Shown one piece after another: positions 1 to 11,945 of a stretch of 64,000 bases of DNA. Below the pieces are notes generated by a model, which worked only from the letters and a program-made list of their open reading frames with translations, was not told the origin of the DNA and ran no database searches. Origin of the DNA: Trichuris trichiura (taxonomy: Eukaryota > Nematoda > Enoplea > Trichinellida > Trichuridae); assembly GCA_037903355.1 (NCBI GenBank), contig JBAJFE010000005.1, positions 868,001 through 932,000 on the forward strand, in the 5' to 3' direction. Both the position numbers and the translations under genes were made by a program. Within the stretch, counting starts at the first letter, position 1; each line of letters begins with the position of its first letter.

Positions 1-1799
1 ATCTCGGAATGTGGAAAGTACACGTCTGGCAAGTTTGCGATAAGACAAAACCTGCATTATTTAAGTGCTTGTTTGTGGGAAAGTAGATAAGATAACAATC
101 AGGTTTCCTCATTGATGAAATGAAACTGTGACGCTAAACTGAACGAAATTTAATTTATGCACTTAATAAACAGCTTACCGACACTGAGAAATGGACTATG
201 GTATTATTGCGGAACACGCAGATTCCAAAGGATAAATGGCCAGTTTTGCCATTACACATGAAACTGCTACGAAAAATTGCTCTGCCTCCTACATCGGAAA
301 GATAAGTGACAAACTGATTTGTCCACAATGGGAATACATGCGCTGTACAGAGCGCCACAACAACGCGGTTGTTTCGCTACGTTCCCTTAATGTTCCATTT
401 AGTGGGCAAACATCTTTAACTATTGAAGAAGAGAACAACCGTGTGCTCCCTTTCGTAGACAACTTTGCTGAACAAATTTCTAGAAAGGATAAAAACGACA
501 ATGTAGAAAAGACGCACAATTTAGAAAGGTATCTGATTTTTCAATCTCATCTACGACAGTCCGTTACGAAAGAAACCCTCCAAGATATGGGAGATCGCGC
601 AACGACATTACGTAACAGTGATTTTATTGATGAGAAACTAATTACGTATAAAAGGTCTTCAAAGAAAAAGAGCTTTCCACGAACCTGTTAAAGTCGGTTA
701 TTCTTTGGAAGCAGTCTGCGACATGATTCAGCTATTGCAGTGTAGAGCAGGATACGGGATACGCTTTTTTCAATATCTGTCTTTTTTCCAGAGACCTTTA
801 AATAAAACAGTTTTTTCCATAAATTTTAATAAAATAAATCACTCAGAAGAAACAATCATGAAAATGGCTTAACTATTACACTGTACGGAATCATACAAGG
901 TGTTTTTCTCAGTATTTTTTTTATTCAGTGAAGTTTTCAGGGCTAACTGTATCCCACCGTAAATGCTGATTCAACAGGAATTGACGGATGCGAGAAACCT
1001 CCAAAGCTAAGCCTAATAAGCAAATACTAGAAACAACCAATCGATGTCATTCCGTTTTGCTAATTAACTTTTGAAGCTCGATTGCAAATGTCTCAACTTG
1101 ACGCAGCATCAAATTAAAATCGTCTCACGTTCAATTTGAAAATTTGAAACATAAAGATTCAACCAAAGCCTGTTCGTGAATATACTATTTGACGTTATTC
1201 TCCAAATAATTTGACTTCCCCAACAAGCAAGAGGAAAAGTACCTCAAGAAGAACAACTTCACCGTGAAAACGAAAAACCAGTCACTTTGCCGCTAATAGG
1301 AATACGCTTTTATGCTAGGCAAGAAAGTTTCTAACAGCAACGAAGACATTTCAATACAATTTCTGAATGCTCATTTTCGTAGAAAAGTATTTTTCACCGT
1401 TGAGAAAGAAAACGATGGAGAAAAGCTGTTTGCGCTAGAGATTAAAAGCAGGGGTACACGAAGAACTTAGACTTCAGATGCGTAGCTGGTACAAAACTAG
1501 AATATAGCCGTTTGATTACCCTGCTTCATCGCTACAAACAGTTATTTGTCATTTTTGAAAGTCATATACTCTGCAAAGGTAAGAACAAGTCATGCATCCA
1601 CATTAGAATACCCACTTTGACCACTATCTACGACGATCTCCCACGCTTTGACCGAAAGCTTGAAACTTCGGAAGGTCTGACTTGCAACCCTTTTCTACTG
1701 CACAAAAAAAGAAGTTATCCAGGATTACATGAAATTTCATAATAATTCACGGAACTGCAACCCACGAAACCTCATTCCAATCAACCACGCAGGACTAAG
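1..1799. other. Stretch without a recognisable gene
   Basis: I see no conserved protein, RNA gene or splice-bounded exon series on either strand. The longest open frame (236-691, plus, 151 codons) has no recognisable domain and no composition typical of a real protein. Several poly-T and poly-A runs and AT-rich sequence are consistent with intergenic DNA. A divergent or single-exon gene cannot be excluded without homology searches. Confidence 0.5.
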
Positions 1800-3535
1800 A
1801 CTTTGAGCTTATTCGCCTTGCTTCTTGCAGCTTTCAGCATTGGTGGAGCAGCAAAAAAGCCGTAGAAGACCATAAACCATGACAGCTTTCAGCATTTACA
1901 CAAAATAAATTTCTTTAGCTACTGAAGAGAGGAAACCGTTCCGTATGCAACATTTACAACGCATAACAGTAAACGTACCATAAAAAGAAACAAAACAAAG
2001 TAGTACAGTAAATATTAAATATTTTATAAAGTAAACGCAAGTTTTAATACCATTCAAGCCAACCGTGGTGGTTTAAGACAACGAACTTTTCGCCATTGCT
2101 TCCTCCAGAATTCACTGTCCACACAAAATAAATTTTACGGGGCCACTGAAAAGAAAAACCCTTTTCCTGGCAAATACAACGCATAACAATAAACATGCCA
2201 TAAGCGGAAACCAAACGAAGTTGTACAGTAAACATTTAAAGGTGCCTAAAGTGTACGCAGGTTTTCTTACTAGACAGACAAACCGTGCGGGACTTAGATT
2301 TCGAACTTCGTGTTAATCTTTCCTCCTGCTTACAGCGCCTATATAAATAAATTTTTCTTAGCTACTGGAGAGGCAAATTTTTCCGCAGCAATTACAACGC
2401 GTAACAACAGGCTTGCCACAAAAATACCCAAACGAAGTAGTACAGTAAACATTTAAGATTTTATAAAGTATGCGCAAGTTTAAATGCTACTTATGCTAAC
2501 TCTGCTGGCTCACGACATTGAAATTCTGCTCGTTGCTTCCACCTGCTTTCAGCAGCTGTATAAAAATAAATTTTCTTTGGCCATTGAAAAGCGAAAATTG
2601 TCTCCAAGCGATTATAAGGAATAACAACAAACAGACGATAAGAAGAAACCAAACGAAGTAGTACAGTAAATATCGAAGATTTCGGGAAGTTTATGCAACC
2701 TTTAATGCTACTTAAGTCAACTCTGCCGGCTTTAAACTTTGAACTTCTTGCCTTTGCTTCCTCTTGCCTTTAATGATTGCATAAAATAAATTTTACCTAA
2801 CTACTGAAAAGAGGAAATCGTACCCTAGCAATCACAACGCATAACAATAAACGTGCCATAAAAGGAAACCAAACCAAGTGCTACAGTAATCATTTAAGAT
2901 TTATAAAGTATACGCAGGTTTTCTTGCTAGTCTAACAAAGCATGCATGAAGTAGATGTTGTGCTTACCTCTATTACTTCCGCTTGCCTTCAGCAGCTACA
3001 TAAAATAAACTTTTCTTATCTATTGCAGAGAGTAGCAATTGAAACGCATAACAATAAACTTACGATAAAAAAGAGACCCAATTAGGCAGTACAGTAAACA
3101 CTTAGGATTTGATAAAGTATGCGCACGTTTTAACGCTCTTTAGACCAGCCCCATGGTTACAAAACTTTCGGTATCTTATCTTTGCTCCCACTGCCCTCAG
3201 CGGCTACATAACATAGATTTTACTAAGCTACTGGAGAGAAGAAATTTTTAGCTAGCAATTAAAATGCATAAAACAAGCGTGCCATAAGAATAAAACAAAT
3301 GGTGTAGTACAGTAAGCATTTAAGATCTCATAAAGTGTGCGCAAGTTCAAATTCTATTTATACCAATTTACCTGGTTTACGACGCTAAACTTCTGGTCAT
3401 TGCGCTTACCTGCCTTCAGCAGCTACATAAAACAAATTTTACTTAGTTAGTGAAGAGAGGAAATCCTTACCTAGCAATTGCAACGCATGCTAATGGAAGT
3501 TCTATGATCTAAAAAACGAGACCAGGATAATAACT
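1800..3535. repeat. Diverged tandem repeat array, unit about 218 bp, about 8 copies
   Basis: A core resembling 'gcataacaataaacgtgcca' followed by 'gtagtacagtaaacattta' recurs with core starts near 1963, 2181, 2399, 2620, 2839, 3046, 3266 and (degraded) 3484. The spacing is therefore 207-221 bp. Between cores, each unit carries a 'cttcagcagctacataaaat' type segment and a 'ctactgaagagaggaaa' type segment, so the whole unit is repeated, not just a motif. Copies differ by many substitutions and small indels, so the array is old. I see no open frame maintained across units and no link to a flanking gene. It could be a small satellite or a decayed tandem duplication of a mobile-element fragment. 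Confidence 0.85.
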
Positions 3536-4197
3536 CACCTGTTTAAATATATTTCTTATCTAGAAGATATAAACGCAGGAATGCCACAAGGCTATCCTTT
3601 ACAGTGCATTTTCGACCTGTTCGCAACTTCGAGTGCCGGGATTTTGACCTATTAGGATTTTGGTTGCCGTCGCCTACCGCCGTAACATCTATCCTCTTTT
3701 TTAACTGCTTCTTCTTTCTTGTGACAAGCAAACGAAGGAAACGGTAGATAATCTGATTCCTCCGGGGTTCGCCTCCTACCTCTACGGCAGCAGCCAATGA
3801 AGCGCGGCAACTGTCTTCCACAGAGTCAGAAATGTGGATCAGTCAATAGTACCTCTTCTAGATCGAGTCATACGGTCCTGCAACACTCCCTGCCCTCAAT
3901 TTCTTACCAGTCTAATACAGCATAAATTTCCATACATACGTTCGCCTTGACGATCAACAGAAAAAACAGGAAAGCACACTGCGTAAGAGAATTACTGAAG
4001 CGATGCAAGCAATAAACGAAACAGCGATGATCGCTCAGCATTATCTTTGAAAGTAAGAAACACTGATAAGAAAGTTATGTTGTATGAAAAGAATTGCAGG
4101 TCGACATTTTGCTGCTTCATAGCATGAGCAGAAACTCGTCGATACCAATCGTCCACAAAGCGTACCAATTCCATAGGAGTCTTTATTGCTAGAAGTA
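3536..4197. other. Spacer between the tandem array and the inhibitor-like gene
   Basis: No conserved gene seen. A 92-codon minus-strand frame at 3543-3821 is rich in Arg and Lys and has no recognisable domain. I treat it as chance. The part next to 4198 should contain the 3' untranslated region of the minus-strand inhibitor-like gene. Confidence 0.4.
4182..4187 (-). terminator. Possible polyadenylation signal AATAAA
   Basis: The minus strand reads AATAAA 10 bases beyond the stop codon of the inhibitor-like gene that ends at 4198. This implies a very short 3' untranslated region, which is plausible in a nematode. The hexamer is common by chance in AT-rich DNA, so support is limited. Confidence 0.35.
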
Positions 4198-5420
4198 CTA
4201 CGGAGAGACAACGGATCCATCATCTAGTATATAGAGACCCGTCGGTTCATAGCCTAAGCTACCAAGCACAGCACTCGTCGGTACACCCATACCAACCGCG
4301 TATGGTACTGATGGCACAGACCAGACAAACGGACTACTAGGCAGACTTGGAAGTGGTCTTACTGGTGGAATAAAAGGGGCTACTGGCCGTGTGTAGCCTG
4401 GATAAGTGCCCATTGGACCACCTGCAAAAGGATTCACGGTTGGCCCACTGTACCCATAGCCATAACCAGGCATAGGTGCGCCCGGTACTGACGGTGGTAC
4501 GGGAGCATATGGAAAACCCACATTTGGCATCATTCCTCTTTGACCTACCCAACTATATGGGAAAGCTCTAGGATCATTGAGTACAGGTGCTTGTTGCCTA
4601 GGAAAAGGCTGGTCCATAGATCCTAAATGCGGTTGTTGCTGCGTAAGGTCTGAATACGGGTATTCATTTGGTGCTAAAGGGGGAAGAGCTTTTGGGGGCA
4701 TTCCTGGATGTGGTAATTCCTGCGCATTCGAAGCTGAAGGAGGAAGAGCCCTCTTGAATGAGGCCGGTGGAGTAGCTTCCTCTGAAGGCAACGCTTTTTC
4801 GGCATTAACTGTACCGTCAGTGTAGTCTCTGGGATAAACGCAAAACCAACCATCAGCAATAGCACAACATTTCATAATTGTTGGACATTCTACATCATTG
4901 TCACACTGTGGTCCGTGGGGTCTACCGCCTTTAAACTGTACTGGGCATAAACCCCGTTTCGTATGCCGGCAGCAGATACCAAAATAGCAATAATAACCGT
5001 CAGGACAAGTTTTCATGTAGCAGTGTTTCAAAAATCGTGATCCATCAGGACAAACAGCTTAAGGAGGTTAACATATCGTTAGTAAAGATTGAATGAAGCA
5101 CAACCTTACTCATGCTAGACTGAAAGTTCGCTGGACTCCATATGTCTTTACTAGATGGTGACAACTGTTGCTCATCCCATACGAGCTACTTCGTTTTGTA
5201 GTTGCCAACATAAGCTTCCATTTTTGGTTGGACAGCATTTTGCCCACTTATTACAGCCAGTATCATTGATGCAAGGATTTTCAAAACCAACAACAGACAG
5301 CTGCTCTTCCAAAGAAGGACAAGAATCACTATTAACATCTGAGGTGCTAAGGTGTAGAAAAAAGGGAAACAAAAATGTCCAAAAACTAACGGTGATCACA
5401 GTACGCATGATAACGTTCAA
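4198..5420 (-). CDS. Secreted WAP/WR1 cysteine-rich protein with Pro/Gly-rich tail
   Basis: Likely a secreted protease-inhibitor-like protein. The model is complement(join(4198..5057, 5183..5420)), 365 residues. Residues 1-27 form a signal peptide (hydrophobic run VITVSFWTFLFPFFLHL). Residues 34-71 are a WAP-like module with six cysteines, 82-109 a WR1/lustrin-type module (CPDG, later CPDGYYC, ending ICC), and 117-152 a second six-cysteine WAP-like module. Residues from about 160 to the end are cysteine-free and rich in Pro, Gly, Ala and Tyr (PGYGYGYSG). Both WAP modules keep C-x13/15-C-x5-C-x5-CC-x7-C but lack the canonical second and seventh cysteines. The 125-bp intron (donor CTC|GTATGG, acceptor TTAAG|CT) is phase 1 and lies between modules. 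The start may be 5420 or the Met at 5408. It is a paralogue of the plus-strand gene at 9957. Inhibition of a serine protease is known for WAP proteins but is only inferred here. Confidence 0.85.
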
Positions 5421-5733
5421 TGGGAAGATAATGCGACTTCACAGACCATACGCTTTCGAAAGACAATAAACAGTGACTTGCACAAGTTGACTGTATAAAT
5501 TGACAACAATAAACAAGCCTTCTTTGCATAAGCGGTAAAAACATAATGGTCTTCTGCATGTCCAATTAAAGTATTTACTTTGCCTTAATTGTCGAAAAGT
5601 GCAAATTTTAAAGGGATCTTCAAGAAAACAATTCTATTTATTAAAGTTAACACCTTACCATCATTAAATATTAACTTTGCAAAAGATAAATGGTAATAAA
5701 CATTTCCCCTAACAAAGTATAGCAACGTTGAAA
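5421..5733. other. Short intergenic interval with eIF3f 3' region
   Basis: This interval holds the upstream side of the minus-strand inhibitor-like gene and the 3' untranslated region of the minus-strand eIF3f gene. Nothing else is recognisable. Confidence 0.5.
5637..5642 (-). terminator. Possible polyadenylation signal AATAAA for eIF3f
   Basis: The minus strand reads AATAAA about 92 bases past the eIF3f stop codon at 5734-5736, a normal distance for a 3' end signal. It is a single hexamer match without other support. Confidence 0.4.
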
Positions 5734-7643
5734 CTACAAGTTTAAAAACTTGTCTTGCAAGGTCAATTGTGTTTGACTGAGCTCGGTCAAATAGGTGAGC
5801 ATCAAAAAATCCTGGAAACGAGTTTCTTAATTTGAAAAAAATGAAAGTAACAAATTACCTTTAAGCCGGAGCTGATCATAGCATTAAAAACACTGGGTGT
5901 TATATTGTGCCATTGACTAATGGTTTCCAACAGTTGGCGGCCTATGTCCGTATCTCCAACTATCTTTCCCTCCAAAACGCTGGTGACGTATTGGCGCATT
6001 ATGCCGATCCACTTGATCAAGTCGGACAAACATTTTTTTACTTGTTCAAGATCTCTGACTAATTCAACTTCTCTTGCCTTGAAATCGGACGATTTCGTCA
6101 GCGCGGCAACTTGAAATTAATCGCTTTACAAAAGTACAATTTTTTATTAACACTTTGGACTTACGTCCAACTTTTTCCACTTCAGAAGCGATCAATTGAA
6201 GGCGAACAGGAACCAAAAGTAAAGACTGAAATCCTTCCGAATGGGGCACTTTCACCTTTTGTCTGCAAAACGGGATAGCTGTAGAAAAGTGAACGATAAA
6301 GATGCGCTCCGACACTTCCGTGAAATGGCATATTGTACAAAGCGTTAAACTTACAAAACGAATGCCTCAATTCCAAGATCTTCACCCTCCTTGTTGACGT
6401 CAACAATTAAATGAACCACTGGCGTCACATCGCGTCCGGATGCCTTCTTGGGAACAGCCTCCATGTAGTAGTCGTGGAATAATTGACTAGCATTACTTAT
6501 CTCATCAGATGTGGAGTACCTTAAAAGAATATATTTCACGATACATACATACATAAAACAGATCATAGTGCATACCATCCTACAATAGACTCGTGTGGAT
6601 TGGAGGCCCGGTTTAGTTCGAACATTTCCTTATTCATGAATCGATCAATCGATGCCTAAAAGACGATATCTCTCTTTTGAGAACTGCTCGAGAAACTGAA
6701 GATTAAAAAGGAAAAAGAAGGACCGGATAGCACCGTATAAGGAAAGACAAAGGTGATCGGAAAGAAAGAATCAAAAAGCAACTTCAACCCTGCAACGAGA
6801 GTGGATTTTATGGTAGAAACAATCTTCCACAATTTGTTGCCTAACTAAGGTATACGTGGAGCAGTAGAAGTTAAAATTCAAACGCGATACATACAAATTG
6901 ACATTGCAGAGGAGTAAAGCGAATCACTGATGCTGGATTCCTGAATTCCGCTGACTTAAGTAACGTTGTAAAAACAATCTAATAATACGCGTATTTTTAA
7001 AAAAATCAAACTACCGATGCTGAATCTAAAATATAGCATAACATCTTTTAAAAAGCAACATCTTTCTTGCTTCATGGATAAAAGTGTTGGTATTGAACCG
7101 AAAAGGAATAGCTCTCCTGAGAATTTGACACTATTTTTTTCCTCCTTTTCGCTAAAAGCATCCAAATATAATTGGTGTAGCCGAAGGTGCCACCCAATGC
7201 AAAAAATGAAGCTCCGTACCCTTGCCTGCTACTTATAACAGCTAATTTATCAATACTAACAACTACACAAACAAATTTGCTCTCAAACATTGTTAGAAGA
7301 ATTTGGTGTGCAAAAATCTTATAGCCAAGTCGAAACTAACCACAACTAGCTTCTTGTAAGACTTGAGCGCATCAAAAGATTAAAGCAAAACAACTTACTT
7401 CGTCTTTACTTTCTGAATATTTAACGCCGTAACAATTAACCACTTCAACAGCATTTTTCTCATAGTAACCTAAACGGGACGTGCATAATTACAAAAAAAA
7501 GACAACGCAATCCTACTCGTACCAAGCAAAGTTCCTATTGCTTTGTTGCAACAACCACCGCGAGACTCACGTCGTTCGTACGAGTCAACAATTGACAATA
7601 TGACAACTGGATGTACACGGACAGTAAAGCCTGATCCTATCAT
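5734..7643 (-). CDS. eif3f: Eukaryotic translation initiation factor 3 subunit F (MPN-domain subunit)
   Basis: Component of the eIF3 complex, which loads mRNA and initiator tRNA on the 40S ribosome in the cytoplasm. The model is complement(join(5734..5811, 5859..6109, 6165..6262, 6355..6519, 6576..6655, 7399..7469, 7523..7643)): 864 nt, 287 residues, in frame across six introns. Recognition rests on the N-terminal MPN region: VRVHPVVILSIVDSYERR, then AIGTLLG, NAVEVVNCYGV, and MFELNRASNPHESIVGWYST. It also rests on the C-terminal helices DIGRQLLETISQWHNITP and DFLMLTYLTELSQTQ, which follow the eIF3f family closely. The metalloprotease signature of active MPN proteins is missing: after GWY there is no HxH. 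This is as expected for the non-catalytic MPN of eIF3f. Length is close to the usual 280-360. Introns are 47-92 bp except one of 743 bp (6656-7398). The start ATG at 7643 directly precedes the conserved block. Confidence 0.95.
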
Positions 7644-9956
7644 GACTATAACAGTTCTTTAAAAAAAATTTAACAGCAATTTAGACGCAATCGTCTGAAA
7701 CAATTAGCATTAAACGATGAGTAGGTTCAGCTTCTGAAACAGTAAGCAGCCGTAAAACAGTAAGTAGGTTCGTTGAATATCAAGGCTCTACAACAGCTTC
7801 ATTTCGAAACAAAAACTAACGTTTTGCCCCCAAAATTCAAGAATACGTTTTTAACAAATCTCTGAAAAATAGTGATTCCGAGTTTTGCTTCCTAGCGCAT
7901 CGTAAGCAAGTTACCGTAATGCGCAAAATGCGAGTTTCTTTCGAGGCAAGTGCTGATCATCCTATTTGGCCCTTAGCTAAGCCTAAAAACAAGGTTTATA
8001 CTTTTGTGTAGGCTTGGATAAGGGCAGAATAAGACGACCGACGACGAAAAAATACGATAGTCCAATACCGTCTTGCTGTAAGTTTGCTCGCCATCTCCTG
8101 AACATAAGCATAAGGTTCGCATGTTGGCTTAGGCTTAGCTAAGAGGCAGAACGAGATAAGGCTTGCCAGCGAGCGCAAAACATAATGGTCGGCATTTTTT
8201 GTAATGAAGGAACCTGCATTTTGCATTACGGTATGCTACTTGCGGGAACCTGAAAAATAAGACTTGCTTTTTTTGCTGCCCGCGATATTAAGCTTTTGAG
8301 GCAGCTCTACCGCTCAGAAATTCTCAGAAAGTGCGGATAACTATTCTATTAAGTCATTGAGATAGCAAATATGGAAAAAAGCAATGCTATATTATAAAAA
8401 GAGTTAAATTTTAACTCATTTACATTTCGTACAGCAGCAGTTAGACCAAAACACTATCTGGAATGCTCGCATTCATTGACAAAAAATGTGCACGATTATC
8501 CAGCTGAGGATTGCCAAAATTAGAATTTCTTACGTTCGCGTGAAGTGGTATGGACACTCTCGCGTTACTTAAGTCAATAATAACCCTGAAAAAAAATTTT
8601 AATTAAGTATTTGCGTTTTTCGATTACGTTGCTACACCAAAATAGAACCTGCTAATCATTATCCCAGGTTTAATTTGTAAGCATTGCCGTGACTTGAGTA
8701 GTCCGCTTAACATTTGTTTAATTAAATTTTGAGAACTGCAGTGAAATTTACTTTATTGTTCCAAAATTTATCCTTGCGAGAAAGGATTCGCTGCAGTTTC
8801 AATGGCCGTATTGACATTAACTGAAACATTGGAATAATATCGTTTCTTTGTGCATTAAAATGAACTTATCAGGCTTACCACTTTGAACAAACTTCAGTTA
8901 AACCGAAACGATCGGCAGATCATAAACAATAATCCTTACTTTTCCAGCTTCAGCTTAAGCATGTAGGTTTTCTAATTCCGATTAAAAATAGCTGTTTTAA
9001 AGTGGTCACTACGAAAATGATTTAAGTAACACTAAAAAGACAAGAAATAAGCTTTCTTCAGCGCGCCCATTTCGAGCTTGCGCCACATAAATGAATAGCC
9101 GCTTACAGTAATTGCATTAGTGATAGGTAGGATCACAAATTGATCATCAACGAAACTTACACCGACAGAAAACTTCTTTTCTCTTACATTCGAGGAAATC
9201 AGTTTCAAACCAACGCTTCACTTTTGCATACATATTCAGATTGACAAAGTGGAAAATAAAGAAACGTAACAATAACAACGTTAACCGTTTAAGTATAAAA
9301 AGTCCGCGGTCAGAGTTCGTAAACTGATTGCCAGATAAAACGTCCATTCGTTAAATTGAGAAAACGATCCGCTTCGTTCGAACATGAATAAAACACGCAG
9401 CAGACCTTTTCAGCAGAACACATAATCTGTTCTTTCCTTTAGTTCCAGTAAGCATTTTTACTTCCGAATAGGAACAGCTGACTTGTCAAGTGAGCAGATG
9501 CAATGCGCCGTCACGCGACCATAGCTATTATCTCTTAGCGCCATTCGGCAATTTTTGCTTCGATAGTTTGAACGATAGAACTTGTACGATGTCGACAATA
9601 GTTCAACAAGTTGAAGATACCCGGTCAAACATGTTTCTCAATGACATTTTCAATAAGACGACATGCCAAAGGGTGATCCATCTGACCGAAATTCGCTCAA
9701 GCAAACTGCCACGCAACTGGAGAACTGCCATGTTCAACAGCGACGGTTGGCAATGGCAATGGCCAAAAAAACAAGAACGCACTTTCGAAAAGACAAATAA
9801 ATCATTTTATTCCACACAAGCGAACGACGTGCCAATCGGCCCAGTTTCTTGTACCGGTCTTAGTCGGATGCTGCATATTCCTTTCAACGTCAACAGATCG
9901 CTGTTCATAAAGTTCGACTGCGCTCATTGAGGCGTCAGAATAACGTCTGGTTCAGT
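7644..9956. other. Intergenic region between eIF3f and the second inhibitor-like gene
   Basis: Upstream regions of the divergently transcribed eIF3f (minus) and WAP/TIL gene (plus) lie here, so promoters are expected but no specific element could be identified. A 146-codon plus-strand frame at 9490-9930 ends just before the WAP/TIL start. It is not in frame with it and has no recognisable domain, so I did not annotate it as a gene. Confidence 0.45.
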
Positions 9957-11945
9957 ATGCATCTCCAATGGGCAGCTCTTTTAGCGTTTATCAGTCAAAT
10001 CACCTTTTTGAAAGGTATGATAACAATGGTCAATGCTGAGAGTTGGCAATTTAAAAAAATTTCAGGTCAAAAGCCCGGAGAATGTCCCATCATTGTTGGT
10101 GGTACGCGTACAAGTACACCAATAAACCGTTGCGAGGATGATAATCAATGTCCAGGAAAAAGAAAATGCTGCGACACGCTGATTGGAACGGCTTGTATGT
10201 TACCAGAGACAAGCGACTTACAGACAAGTAGGTTCCTGCAATGATGTTCTCTTACGTAATGTAAGCTGAAGATAAAACTAGAACGTAAAACGTAAGGGAT
10301 GGTTAAATAAGCAAAACGTAAGAACGGCAGAAGTTTTTTACTCTTTGCAGTGTAGCTTATAAATGCCGAGGCAATTAAGTGAACAGGCCGGAAGTTTTCG
10401 TTTCTTTATATTTTCCATGATACATACGTGTCCAACTTTCTTCACTGACAAACACAAAGAGACATTACAAATGAACTGACATGGGACCCAAAAGGCTGAA
10501 CGAAGCTTTGTCATCTACCAAAAACGATACAGTGAAGTTCTATTTTCTAGCCACCGTCACCACTTTGTCGCATACCCGTTATCCAACGTCTACTTCGGCA
10601 AGACCGAAACCAACTCAAGAATGCAACGGCGAGGGTGAAGAGTACTCTGAGTGCGCGCCTTTGTGCCCCAAAGGATGCGACAACATGCATAAGAAGCCAA
10701 CTTGTTCTGGTTGCAAACCTGGTTGTAAGTGCAAAAGAGGTTTTCATCGATTGGCCGTCGACGATAGCACATCCCCCTGCGTAAGGAACGCTGTCTGCGA
10801 GGCGATGACGTCAAAAGGTAAGCCAGTTGATCATATAAAGAAGCAAAGCAAATTGTTCCCTACATTTTTAACTCATCATGCTAACAAGGCTATTAATACG
10901 ATTTAAAAGTTAACTCTACCTGCCAAAGAGTCTTAACTTGTACGCGTCTTTATAATGTCAGACGCGAGATTTTATTAATGGATACAATGTGTGACTTCCA
11001 TTTGAAAATCACGTACACCTTAAAAATTCCAATTGCTCATCGCGTAGGTGAAAACAACAATCTCCTAGAACTAGTCTTACGCTGTATAACCAACTGAAGA
11101 CAGGCGAACGATGTGCTTAAAAAAAAAATGCAAACACGAAGACATGTTCCAGGAGCCCTTAGGCGCTTAAACGTTACCTATAATGAATCGACTCATTTGC
11201 TACAGGAATGAGCAGTGTCTGTCTGCTGAGTTAATAAAAAATATAATTGAAAACACAACTGGCAGTAGGATTTCGATTTAACTATCACCGAATATCAATG
11301 GTTTTGCTTTTCGTCCTATGAATTACGACCAAACAAAAATTGGTCAACCTACAGTCTTAAGTGAACTCAGGTAGGCGAAACGGATAGTTTTTTGACGGTA
11401 GATCACATTTCTTACGCAGCCAATCTTTGTATTGTGTTGATAGCACTTACACGTAAACGTAAATAAACAAAAGTCAGACGTTTATACCTGATTGTTGTTG
11501 GATAGAAAGAGGAACTGCTAATTTGTTGCAGAGAATTGTCCAGACGGCTCCATTCCGACGTCAGTATGTCGTGGAAAGCACAAGTCGTGTCCCAAAGGAA
11601 CTAGGTGCACAAATGGTCTCTGCTGTCCGCTCAACGCGAATCCGCCATCACCACCGACAACAACTGCTAGACCTGGTCAATGTCCCGAAAACTTAATATA
11701 CAACTTCGCCAAATGGCCTTCATGCACCCAGGACAGTGATTGCCCCAGTTCGCAGAAATGCTGTGCAACAATGTATTCAGGTAAAGTATGCATTGCCATA
11801 ATAAGTGGAATTGGCAAAGATGGCAAGAAACGTCCGCGTAAGCGCAATGTTCTTTTCCACTGGGACAATCTGGCTTTTCTTCTTTTCAGTAGAAACCGTG
11901 ATGAAGCTACTCGGCCTGGAACAAGTGATGAACATTCTGCAATAA
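9957..11945 (+). CDS. Secreted WAP-TIL-WR1-WAP multidomain inhibitor-like protein
   Basis: Likely a secreted serine-protease inhibitor. The model is join(9957..10227, 10551..10817, 11532..11837, 11890..11945), 299 residues, in frame. Residues 1-27 are a signal peptide (ALLAFISQITFLKG). Residues 43-80 are a six-cysteine WAP-like module, and about 115-175 a trypsin-inhibitor-like (TIL) domain with the full ten cysteines (CDNMHKKPTCSGCKPGCKC). Residues 182-211 are a WR1/lustrin-type module (CPDG, CPKGTRC, GLCC), and 230-266 a second six-cysteine WAP-like module. A short tail follows (ETVMKLLGLEQVMNILQ). All introns are phase 1, and the TIL exon is a symmetric 1-1 exon. The last intron is short (11838-11889, GTAAGC...TTTCAG). 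If it were retained the frame would run on to 12076, so the C-terminus is the least certain part. An earlier Met at 9927 would put extra residues before the signal peptide, so 9957 was preferred. TIL inhibition of trypsin-like enzymes is known for the family; the target here is not shown. Confidence 0.85.

Noticed and set aside
236..691. 151-codon plus frame near the window start
   Set aside because: No conserved motif, and overlapping frames of similar quality occur on the other strand.
9490..9930. 146-codon plus frame just upstream of the WAP/TIL gene
   Set aside because: Different reading frame, no recognisable domain, and the downstream ATG already begins a good signal peptide.
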